Below are positions 1 through 5,518 of a stretch of 7,029 nt of DNA, piece after piece. Each line of letters begins with the position of its first letter. Within the stretch, counting starts at the first letter, position 1. The position numbers were made by a program, and so were the translations under genes. The notes under the pieces are model-generated. The model ran no database searches. It was not told the DNA's origin and saw nothing but the letters and a program-made list of their open reading frames with translations. This stretch comes from an uncultured Clostridia bacterium (GTDB lineage: Bacteria > Bacillota > Clostridia > Christensenellales > Aristaeellaceae), in the NCBI GenBank assembly GCA_946626395.1, contig CAMOUF010000182.1, forward strand, positions 1 through 7,029, given 5' to 3'.

Positions 1-420
1 CACGTTATACACGATGGTGGGCAGATCCTTGCCGGCAGGCGCGGAGTTGACGACCTTCTTGGCGCAGGCGTTGTAGTGCGCCTGGCTCTTTTCCTTGGTG
101 GTGTAGAAGCCGGGGCATTCCAGAACCACGTCCACGTCCAGGGCCTTCCAGGGGCAGTTGTTGGCGTCCTTTTCAGCGTAGATGCGGATTTCCTTGCCAT
201 CCACGATGATGGAGTTTTCGGTGGCTTCAACGGTGTGCTTGTTTTCGCCGATCACGCCGCAGTAACCCTTCTGGGCGGTGTCGTACTTGAGCAGATGGGC
301 CAGCATCGCGGGGCTGGTCAGGTCGTTGATGGCCACCACGTCGTAGCCCTCAGCGCCAAACATCTGACGGAAAGCAAGACGGCCGATGCGGCCGAAACCG
401 TTAATAGCAACTTTCACCAT
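1..420 (-). CDS. gap: Type I glyceraldehyde-3-phosphate dehydrogenase, N-terminal part (truncated by window edge)
   Basis: Cytosolic glycolytic enzyme that oxidises and phosphorylates glyceraldehyde-3-phosphate to 1,3-bisphosphoglycerate with NAD+. The 140 visible residues are the NAD-binding Rossmann half. They include NGFGRIGR at residues 7-14, IND at 31-33 with the aspartate that usually contacts the adenosine ribose of NAD, ECPGFYTT at 101-108 (normally ECTG-F-T), and SAPAGKDLPTIVYNV at 126-140. The catalytic cysteine motif (S-C-T-T-N) normally follows about ten residues later and lies outside the window, as does the C-terminal domain. The ATG is fixed by AAGGAGG at 429-435, eight bases upstream. 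It is preceded by its own near-consensus promoter and a 483-bp gap from the PII-like gene, so it is probably a separate transcription unit. Substitutions such as VVNSAPAG for the usual VISAPA are minor. The family assignment is certain; the gapA versus gapB role rests on the Asp at 33, which favours NAD and glycolysis. Confidence 0.97.
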   Translation of the reverse strand, partial: MVKVAINGFGRIGRLAFRQMFGAEGYDVVAINDLTSPAMLAHLLKYDTAQKGYCGVIGENKHTVEATENSIIVDGKEIRIYAEKDANNCPWKALDVDVVLECPGFYTTKEKSQAHYNACAKKVVNSAPAGKDLPTIVYNV

Positions 421-428
421 GGGAAAGA

Positions 429-498
429 CCTCCTTAATAATTCAAATAGGGGTGATTTACACCGCTTCTATTATAACCAATTCATGACAGTTTGTCCA
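429..498 (-). promoter_or_regulatory. Promoter and ribosome binding site of gap
   Basis: On the minus strand there is TGGACA (493-498, five of six matches to the -35 consensus), a 17-bp spacer, and a perfect TATAAT (470-475). Transcription would begin near 463, giving a leader of about 42 nt that contains AAGGAGG at 429-435. The match predicts strong constitutive sigma-A expression, as expected for a glycolytic gene. No operator or leader hairpin is evident. Confidence 0.8.
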
Positions 499-584
499 GT
501 GCTTCTTCGGGGCAAATTCCGCCCGCTGTGGGCTTTTCTGCCCGCCCGGCGAAAAGCGGGGGAGAGGGGCAATGAAAAAGCGGT

Positions 585-680
585 AAGCTCCAGGCTCTAA
601 GCGAATGAAAGCTCAACACAATTCGATGGGATGATGAAAAAACTGTTTAGCTTAGAACTTGGAACTTAGAACATTAGAAC
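585..680. repeat. Hairpin element with 7-nt periodic arms
   Basis: Bases 651-680 read as heptamers CTTAGAA, CTTGGAA, CTTAGAA followed by CATTAGAAC. The segment 585-602 is an imperfect inverted copy of 650-667 (15 of 18 bases match), so both arms carry the same 7-nt rhythm around a 47-nt loop. A short CGAAT/ATTCG dyad (603-607 with 621-625, approximate) lies in the loop. The element sits between the PII-like operon and gap, outside any gene. Its design resembles the element at 5629-5703, although the unit sequence differs (CTTAGAA against GTTAGGA). Function is unknown; it could be a non-autonomous mobile element or an RNA structure. Confidence 0.55.
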
Positions 681-838
681 GAATACCAAATAGCCCCTGG
701 CAGATACTTTTCTTTTTATTTTGGTTCAATACAAAATCTTGTAGAAATACCAATCAATCTATGGCTCTTCCCTTCATAAAGCATTAGAAAAGGACAATCA
801 GCGATGATCAATTCCTGGATTGCTTTCTCGGAAGGGGG
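681..838. other. AT-rich gene-free stretch with a possible decayed reading frame (716-829, minus)
   Basis: No recognisable gene, RNA or promoter lies here, and base composition is visibly more AT-rich than the flanking genes. On the minus strand a frame from 829 to a TAA at 716-718 stays open for 37 codons and reads like normal protein, ending in SHRLIGISTRFCIEPK. It has no start codon apart from an internal ATG and no ribosome site, and upstream it runs into the 839-885 hairpin. It may be the 3' remnant of a lost gene, or chance. Confidence 0.2.
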
Positions 839-893
839 TGTGGGGGGAACCTCTCTTTGGCATCCAAAGAGAGGTTCCCCCCACAAACTTTTT
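839..893. terminator. Perfect 22-bp inverted repeat with T-run, terminator-like or dispersed repeat
   Basis: Bases 839-860 and 864-885 are exact reverse complements separated by CAT. The stem has a run of six G paired with six C, then AACCTCTCTTTGG, so it is very stable. It begins 18 nt after the stop of the PII-like gene (minus strand), where a terminator for that operon belongs. However, the T-run (889-893, after AAAC) is on the plus-strand side, and there is no plus-strand gene to terminate. For minus-strand RNA the stem is preceded by GAAAAAGTTT and followed by a C-rich tract, not U. It could stop transcription or block 3' exonuclease, but the sequence style also suggests a repeat present elsewhere in the genome. 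Confidence 0.55.
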
Positions 894-903
894 CATTGAG
901 CCT

Positions 904-1617
904 TTATTTTTCTTCGCTGTTCATCATCCGGGCCACGCCCATCACGTCGGTGACGGGCAGGCTGAACACGATGCCCTTACCCTCGCTGTTCAGGCCCGCG
1001 CCCCGGGTGATGGCCTGCATGATGGGCACCTTGTGCTCGTGATCGGTCAGGATCAGCACCATTTCCTTTTCGGGCTGGATGGTCAGGTTGAAAAACTGGC
1101 TCACGTCCCGGGCTCCCGCGCCCCGGGCGTGCACCACCGTGCCGCCCCGGGCCCCGGCGGGCAGGGCCGCGTCCATGACCAGGTCGGTAAAGCCGCCGTT
1201 CACGATGGCGACGATCAGGTCGTGCTGGGGCTGATCCGGCTGCTGATTGATGCTCATGTTGGCCTCCTGCTGCGCTTCCGGCTTTCCTTCGCCGGAAAGA
1301 TATTCCTTGGTTTGGTTTCCGCCCACGCTGCCCAGGGGGATCGTAAAGGCAATGCCCCGGCCGGGCAGGTCAATGTCCAGGGCGTAGCTGAGCTTGCGCA
1401 TGGCCCGGATGGCGGTCTGGCTCTGCATGAAGCTGCACACCACGTCCTTGGCCGTGTCCTTTAAGGCCAGCAGGGACAGCAAATCCTTGGCCGCCGTGCC
1501 GTGGCCCAGGGCGATGAAGTGGGCCAGCGCGCCTTCCCGCTGGAGCAATTGGGCCACTGCTTCGCCCTTGCCCCTGTCCACAATGGTCAGGAGCAGCTTG
1601 ATCGTTCCGTTCTGCAT
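904..1617 (-). CDS. Tandem PII-like domain protein, probable regulator of the DUF1538 protein
   Basis: A soluble 237-residue protein without signal peptide or membrane segments. It contains two ferredoxin-like PII-type halves, about residues 6-103 and 131-232, joined by a Gln/Glu/Pro-rich linker (104-130). Each half ends with the same kind of strand, GRGIAFTIPL at 86-95 and GKGIVFSLPV at 213-222, matching the G-[KR]-[IV]-F stretch near the C-terminus of PII proteins. The second half has a T-loop-like GARGGTVVHARG at 155-166. The first half has no such loop, and the canonical uridylylated tyrosine segment is absent, so classical GlnD control is unlikely. PII proteins bind nucleotides and small metabolites and act on transporters and enzymes. 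Standing 62 bp downstream of a DUF1538 gene on the same strand, this one probably senses a metabolite and controls that membrane protein. The ATG has GGAG at 1625-1628, seven bases upstream. Partner and ligand are inferred. Confidence 0.8.
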   Translation of the reverse strand: MQNGTIKLLLTIVDRGKGEAVAQLLQREGALAHFIALGHGTAAKDLLSLLALKDTAKDVVCSFMQSQTAIRAMRKLSYALDIDLPGRGIAFTIPLGSVGGNQTKEYLSGEGKPEAQQEANMSINQQPDQPQHDLIVAIVNGGFTDLVMDAALPAGARGGTVVHARGAGARDVSQFFNLTIQPEKEMVLILTDHEHKVPIMQAITRGAGLNSEGKGIVFSLPVTDVMGVARMMNSEEK

Positions 1618-1653
1618 ATTATTTCTCCATTGAAGAAGCGAAAAGCAATGAAC

Positions 1654-1674
1654 TCCTCGCTCCTAACTTCTTAC
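1654..1674. repeat. Three-unit heptamer repeat, half-copy of the 5629-5703 element
   Basis: Read on the minus strand, this is GTAAGAA, GTTAGGA, GCGAGGA, continuing into GTTCATTG. The stretch GTTAGGAGCGAGGAGTT is nearly the same as GTTAGGAGTGAGGAGT at the start of the plus-strand element at 5629. It occupies most of the 62-bp gap between the DUF1538 stop and the PII-like ribosome site, so it would be transcribed within the operon. The matching inverted arm seen in the other copies is missing. Confidence 0.5.
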
Positions 1675-1679
1675 TGCAA

Positions 1680-3263
1680 TCAAACGTCGATGATTTCGTC
1701 GTCCATGGGCGCTTCTTCCTGCTTCCCGGCCGCGGGCAGCTTGCTGCGGTAGACCAAGCCCAGGCCCTGAATAGCGACCAGAGGCGTCATGGCCACCATG
1801 GCCACCACGCCGAAGGCGTCTTCTAAAATATTGCCGCCCACCGCGCCGCAGGCCCCCATGAACAGGGGCAGGATGAACGCCGCTGTCAGCGGGCCGGACG
1901 CCACGCCGCCGGAGTCAAAAGCGATGGCGGTGAACATGGGGTCCACAAAGAAGGTCAGACACAGGGCGGTGAGATAGCCCGGGGCCAGCAGCCACCAGAT
2001 GGAAAAGCCCGTCAGCATCCGCAGCATGGACAGGCCCACGGAAACGGACACGCCGAAGGACATGGCCTTCATCATGGCGCTCTTGGGGATCGCGCCGGAG
2101 GTGACCTGCTCCACCTGCTCGTTGAGCACGTGCACCGCGGGCTCCGCCGCCACCACCAGATACCCCAGCAGCATGCCCAGGGGCACCAGCAGCCATTTGA
2201 ATTTCGAGCCCCCGATGATGCTGCCCAGGGTGTCGCCCATGGGCAGGAAGCCCACGTTCACCCCGGTCAAAAACAGCACCAGGCCCACATAGGTGTATAC
2301 CACGCCCACCAGGATGCGGTTGACCTCCAGACGGGGCAGCTTGATCACAAAGAACTGAAAGCCCAGGAACAGGAGAACGATGGGACTTAACGCCATCAGC
2401 ACTTCCCATAAATACTGGGGGAAGGCCCCCCGGTACATCCGGGTCAGATCCCGGGTGGTGTTCACCCCGGCCAGGATACGCTCTTCCGGCACATTGGTGA
2501 GCTTGGGAAAAAACAGGCTGATGAGCATGATGGACAAAACCGGGCCGATGGAGCACAGCGCCACCAGGCCGAAGCTGTTGTCCTGGGCGTTTTTGCCGGA
2601 GCTGACGTTGGCCACGCCCACGCCCAGCGCCAGGATGAAGGGCACCGTCATGGGCCCGGTGGTGACGCCGCCGGCGTCAAAGGCCATGGGCAAAAATTCC
2701 GGCTTGATCAGCGCCCCCAGCAGAAACACCAGCCCGTACAGGCCGATAAGCATCCATTTCAGCTTCCGCTGAAACAGGATGCGCAGCAGCGCGATCACCA
2801 GAAACAGGCCCACGCCTGTGGAGACCGCTACAATCAATACCAGATTGGGCACGCCCTGCACCTGATTGGCCAGCACGGTCAGGTCCGGCTCCGCCATGGT
2901 GATCAGCAGCCCTACGGCAAAGGCCACGCCGATCATGAACAGGATGCTTTTGCGTTTGGTGAGCATAGCCCCCATCTGCGCGCCCATGGGCAGCATGGCG
3001 GTGTCCGCCCCCAGGGTGAACAGGCCCATGCCCAGCACCAGCAGCACTGCCCCAAACAGAAACAGGCTCATGGTGCTTAGCTCAATGGGCACGAAAATCA
3101 GGCTTAAAATCAGCACCAGCAGCGAAATGGGCAGCACGGAGGAAATGGATTCCCGGATTTTTTCCTTCAGCTTTTTACTGGTTGTTTTTCTTTCAGGAAC
3201 CAGCCGGTCCAGAGCATTCTGGGGTTTGCTGGTCCATGGCTTTTTCTTTTCCTTCTTCGCCAT
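1680..3263 (-). CDS. DUF1538 family integral membrane protein with two fused DUF1538 units
   Basis: A 527-residue polytopic membrane protein with a basic cytosolic N-terminus (about residues 1-42, rich in Lys/Arg), many hydrophobic helices, and an acidic tail (DDEIIDV at the end). It is an internal duplication. LPMG at 91-94 recurs at 340-343, AEP at 124-126 recurs at 373-375, and AFDAGGVTTGP at 194-204 recurs as AFDSGGVASGP at 448-458. These are hallmark DUF1538 stretches, and the inverted-repeat-like architecture is typical of secondary transporters. As I recall, a DUF1538 pair (UmpA/UmpB) from Halomonas was reported as a cation/proton antiporter; here both units are in one chain. AGGAGG at 3273-3278, nine bases upstream, fixes the ATG. 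The first 71 bases overlap the end of the UPF0104 gene in another frame. Family membership is firm; transport of Na+ or K+ against H+ is inference. Confidence 0.9.
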   Translation of the reverse strand: MAKKEKKKPWTSKPQNALDRLVPERKTTSKKLKEKIRESISSVLPISLLVLILSLIFVPIELSTMSLFLFGAVLLVLGMGLFTLGADTAMLPMGAQMGAMLTKRKSILFMIGVAFAVGLLITMAEPDLTVLANQVQGVPNLVLIVAVSTGVGLFLVIALLRILFQRKLKWMLIGLYGLVFLLGALIKPEFLPMAFDAGGVTTGPMTVPFILALGVGVANVSSGKNAQDNSFGLVALCSIGPVLSIMLISLFFPKLTNVPEERILAGVNTTRDLTRMYRGAFPQYLWEVLMALSPIVLLFLGFQFFVIKLPRLEVNRILVGVVYTYVGLVLFLTGVNVGFLPMGDTLGSIIGGSKFKWLLVPLGMLLGYLVVAAEPAVHVLNEQVEQVTSGAIPKSAMMKAMSFGVSVSVGLSMLRMLTGFSIWWLLAPGYLTALCLTFFVDPMFTAIAFDSGGVASGPLTAAFILPLFMGACGAVGGNILEDAFGVVAMVAMTPLVAIQGLGLVYRSKLPAAGKQEEAPMDDEIIDV

Positions 3264-4326
3264 TCCCCGCTTCCTCCTTTCTGTGTTTCCTGTCCGCGTG
3301 GCGCATGCTCCACACGCTGTCGTAAATCACGGCGACGATGCCCACGAGCAGCGTAAAATAATAGGTGAAAAACCGCCACAGCAGCAGCGCGCCCACCAGC
3401 TTGTCCGCCGGGAACACATTCTGGAAAAACAGATAGAACCCGCCCTCCTGGGCGCCGGAGGCCCCGGGCAGGGGAGTGAAGGAAGCGGCAATGTACAAAA
3501 GGAATTGCAGCGTCAGCACGTCAAAATAGGAATACTGGTTCATGCCCAGGGCGCGGTAAATGCAGTAGGCAATGCTCATCAGGCCCAGCACCTGCAGGCA
3601 GGACAGGAGATACAGATGAAACAGCCGGATGGGATGATGGGTGAGCATGTCCACCGAGGCATGAAAATCCACGATGGCCCCCTCGGCCCGCACCTTCATT
3701 TTTTCCACGTCCCGGATCAAATGCAGCTTATGACCCATTCGGATGAAAAAACCGATGATGGCCCGCACGATGTTTTTATTGACGGCCAGCAGCAGCACCG
3801 CCGCCACCGACAGCCCGTTGAGAAAAAAGCCCGCCACCGTGATCCACCGGGCTCCTCCGGCGCAGGACTGGACCAACTTAAAATTGAAAATCCATAAAAC
3901 GCCGCCAATGGTCAGCAGCGCGGTTTGAAACGTGAAAAATTTGACCGCCAGCCCGGACGAGGAAATGCCCGCCGGGATTTTCCGCTTGTTCAGCGCCAGC
4001 ACCTGCATGGGCTGCCCTCCCGTGGCCGCCGGGGTCACCGAGGAATAAAAGCTGCCGATCAGCGCCACCAGCAGCGACAGGCGGAATTTGATTTTCACCT
4101 TCTGCTGACGGAAAAAAACGTGCAGCCCCATGGCTTCAAACGTCATAAACACGCACCAGGAGCCAATGGCCAGGGCGATCCATTTGGGGTCTGCCGAGCG
4201 CATGGCTTCGCCCGCGTCGCTGATATCGCCTCCCCGGGCGCTGACAAACAGCACGATTCCCAGCGTCAGCACGATGATCAGCCAGTTCAGTAAATAGCTT
4301 TTTGCCTTTTTGGAAAGCTTTTTCAA
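3193..4326 (-). CDS. UPF0104 / lysylphosphatidylglycerol synthase transmembrane-region family protein
   Basis: A 377-residue integral membrane protein with about eight hydrophobic segments, beginning at residues 12-30. It carries the family landmarks TPAATGGQP (98-106) and PLPGASGAQEGG (285-296). In MprF this flippase-like domain moves aminoacylated phospholipid across the membrane. Stand-alone members like this one lack the cytosolic aminoacyl-transferase domain, and most have no known substrate; handling a lipid or lipid-linked intermediate is the likely role. The start is TTG at 4324-4326. No ATG or GTG precedes it in frame before a TGA at 4378-4380, and AAAGGAT lies at a suitable distance, so the rare codon seems real. 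The C-terminal 30 residues are hydrophilic and charged, and their last 23 codons overlap the DUF1538 gene by 71 bases, placing that gene's ribosome site inside this reading frame. It is the first gene of the three-gene operon. Confidence 0.85.
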   Translation of the reverse strand: MKKLSKKAKSYLLNWLIIVLTLGIVLFVSARGGDISDAGEAMRSADPKWIALAIGSWCVFMTFEAMGLHVFFRQQKVKIKFRLSLLVALIGSFYSSVTPAATGGQPMQVLALNKRKIPAGISSSGLAVKFFTFQTALLTIGGVLWIFNFKLVQSCAGGARWITVAGFFLNGLSVAAVLLLAVNKNIVRAIIGFFIRMGHKLHLIRDVEKMKVRAEGAIVDFHASVDMLTHHPIRLFHLYLLSCLQVLGLMSIAYCIYRALGMNQYSYFDVLTLQFLLYIAASFTPLPGASGAQEGGFYLFFQNVFPADKLVGALLLWRFFTYYFTLLVGIVAVIYDSVWSMRHADRKHRKEEAGNGEEGKEKAMDQQTPECSGPAGS

Positions 4327-4354
4327 GGTGTGCCATCCTTTATTCTTCGTGCGG

Positions 4355-4396
4355 AAAACCCGCCATGTTATAGTATATCATATCTCCGGCGGTTTT
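4355..4396. promoter_or_regulatory. Dyad bracketing the -10 element
   Basis: AAAACCCGCC at 4355-4364 is the inverse of GGCGGTTTT at 4388-4396, with one extra base in the left arm and 23 nt between them. The -10 hexamer of the operon promoter lies in that interval. It could be a repressor operator. Alternatively, read on the minus strand it is a weak hairpin followed by TTTT that could end the cwlD transcript. The T-run is short and the loop long, so neither reading is strong. Confidence 0.3.
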
Positions 4397-4401
4397 GTCA
4401 T
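4372..4401 (-). promoter_or_regulatory. Extended -10 promoter of the UPF0104-DUF1538-PII operon
   Basis: On the minus strand, ATGACA (4396-4401, five of six) is followed by 18 bp and TATACT (4372-4377), which is preceded by TGA to give an extended -10 (TGATATACT). Predicted transcription starts near 4365, about 39 nt before the TTG start codon. It lies in the 106-bp gap after cwlD, so the three downstream genes can be expressed independently of the amidase. Confidence 0.65.
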
Positions 4402-4432
4402 CCTTTTCTTTCATTAGAATTTTGCTTGAACG

Positions 4433-5128
4433 TTACCTGTTCACAAAGGCGGTCACGCCGTCCCGGATGGCCTGGGCCACGCGCTGCCGATAGGCGGAGG
4501 AGAGGAGCAGCTTTTCTTCCCGGGCGTTGGATAAGAAGCCGCATTCCACCAGCACCGAAGGAATGTCCAGGGACAGCATGAAATAATCCCCCGCCAGGGC
4601 GGCCCGTTCTTTTTGAGGCTTGAGCTCCCGGATCATGGCCGCCTGAATGTCCTCTGCCAGGCGCTGGCTCTGCGCCTGTCCCGCCCGGTAAAACACCTGG
4701 GGGCCCGATTCCTTCCGGGAGCGGTACTCGTTCATGTGGACGCTGATGAGCAGATCCGCTTCGCCCTGCTTTGCCAGCTCCAGCCGCGCGGTCAGGTCGG
4801 CCCGCTTATTGCGGCTGTATTCCCCGTCGGTTTCCCTTGTCATGATCACCCGGGCCCCGGCGTCCTCCAGGGCTTCCCGCAGGGCCAGGGCGGTTTGCAG
4901 GTTGATTTCCTTTTCCCATGTGCCGGAGTCCTTGGCCCGGGCCCCGCCGTCCGTGCCGCCGTGGCCTGCGTCCACTAAAATGACCAGCTCTGCCAAAGGC
5001 CCCGCGCTGATTTCCGCCGGCCTGGCCGGAACGGCTGGCTTCGCCGGGCGGGATTTCACCGCCCCCGCCGTCAGGCACAGCAGCGCCGCCGCCAAAATGA
5101 CCGCGTGTCCCTGCCATTTCTTGCCCAT
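4433..5128 (-). CDS. cwlD: N-acetylmuramoyl-L-alanine amidase, CwlD type (Amidase_3)
   Basis: A zinc amidase that cleaves the bond between N-acetylmuramic acid and the L-alanine of the peptide stem. In spore formers CwlD acts with a deacetylase to make the muramic-lactam of spore cortex needed for germination. The 231-residue length fits CwlD (about 237 in Bacillus) and leaves no room for SPOR, SH3 or other wall-binding domains. Residues 8-24 form an uncleaved anchor or signal peptide, followed by a Pro/Ala-rich linker (27-45). The Amidase_3 domain spans about 48-230. It has VDAGHGGTDGGA at 52-63 (zinc ligand His56), EKEINL at 72-77 (zinc ligand Glu72), SVHMNE at 129-134 (zinc ligand His131), and PSVLVECGFLSN at 190-201 (catalytic Glu195); all key residues are present. 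The start is supported by GAGGTGAGG at 5131-5139. A vegetative short Amidase_3 enzyme is the alternative, since nothing in the sequence alone proves sporulation use. Confidence 0.88.
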   Translation of the reverse strand: MGKKWQGHAVILAAALLCLTAGAVKSRPAKPAVPARPAEISAGPLAELVILVDAGHGGTDGGARAKDSGTWEKEINLQTALALREALEDAGARVIMTRETDGEYSRNKRADLTARLELAKQGEADLLISVHMNEYRSRKESGPQVFYRAGQAQSQRLAEDIQAAMIRELKPQKERAALAGDYFMLSLDIPSVLVECGFLSNAREEKLLLSSAYRQRVAQAIRDGVTAFVNR

Positions 5129-5144
5129 GTCCTCACCTCGGGGC

Positions 5145-5173
5145 AGTATATGCCTTGGCGCATCCGCCTATGC
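5145..5173 (-). promoter_or_regulatory. Possible sigma-E-type promoter of cwlD
   Basis: On the minus strand, CATATACT (5145-5152) matches the sigma-E -10 form CATACAnT at all but one position. GCATAGG (5167-5173) resembles the -35 form GMATATT at five of seven, with a 14-bp spacer as typical for sigma-E. A sigma-A reading is poor, because the TTGACA at 5174-5179 is 23 bp from TATACT. A GGCG/CGCC dyad at 5157-5168 lies in the spacer. The consensus is recalled from Bacillus. Confidence 0.4.
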
Positions 5174-5225
5174 TGTCAAGTCAAAAAAGTATGAACTTTT
5201 TGAGGGCAGGGTTTTCCACACCGGG

Positions 5226-5245
5226 TTATCCACGTGTGTGGATAA
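5226..5245. promoter_or_regulatory. Convergent pair of DnaA boxes forming a palindrome
   Basis: TTATCCAC and GTGGATAA face each other across GTGT, giving a symmetric 20-bp site made of one exact and one 8-of-9 DnaA box. It is followed by a 20% GC stretch (5251-5280) that is bracketed by GCGGAAT (5246-5252) and its inverse ATTCCGC (5276-5282). This left group could be a second functional box cluster of the candidate origin. Confidence 0.6.
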
Positions 5246-5435
5246 GCGGAATGAATAATTATACATTATGTGAATATTCCGCGCTGAATTTTCCCTGTTT
5301 CCGCCTCCTTGCCCGCATAGGGGGCAAAGTAAATATTCTTTTTCCCGGAAATCGGAGGTTTTCCCCATTATCCCCAGAGTTATCCACAGAAAAAAAGGGA
5401 AAAGTCGCCGCGCTGCCTGCTTTTGCTTCCGGAAG

Positions 5436-5518
5436 TGTGGATAACTTTCAAACTTATCCGCATTATCCACAGAGTTATCCACATTTTCCACAGACAGTTT
5501 TCCACAAAGTTATCCCTT
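5436..5518. promoter_or_regulatory. Main DnaA-box array
   Basis: Seven box-like nonamers begin at 5436 (minus), 5454, 5463, 5475, 5484, 5498 and 5510 (all plus). Steps between the plus-strand boxes are 9, 12, 9, 14 and 12 bp. The head-to-tail arrangement, all facing the AT-rich segment that begins near 5517, is the form expected for loading a DnaA filament toward an unwinding site. Three of the seven are exact consensus. Confidence 0.75.

Noticed and set aside
521..562. Short GC-rich dyads followed by TTTT (GCCC/GGGC) and GCTTTTC/GAAAAGC
   Set aside because: The stems are only four and seven bp, the T-run is on the plus strand with no plus-strand gene, and minus-strand RNA gets no U-run, so a terminator call is not supported.
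76..600. 174-codon plus-strand open frame
   Set aside because: It is antisense to the clear GAPDH coding sequence and its promoter region.
820..1464. 214-codon plus-strand open frame
   Set aside because: It begins in the repeat hairpin and runs antisense through the PII-like gene; its His/Gly-rich composition is typical of a shadow.
2866..3897. 343-codon plus-strand open frame
   Set aside because: It crosses the ends of two well-supported minus-strand membrane genes, has no recognisable domain or ribosome site, and its composition is that of an antisense shadow.
5226..5245. parS partition site
   Set aside because: The CACGTG core is present, but the flanks are TTATC and TGTGGATAA, not the TGTTTC/GAAACA flanks of parS. 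The site is two DnaA boxes.
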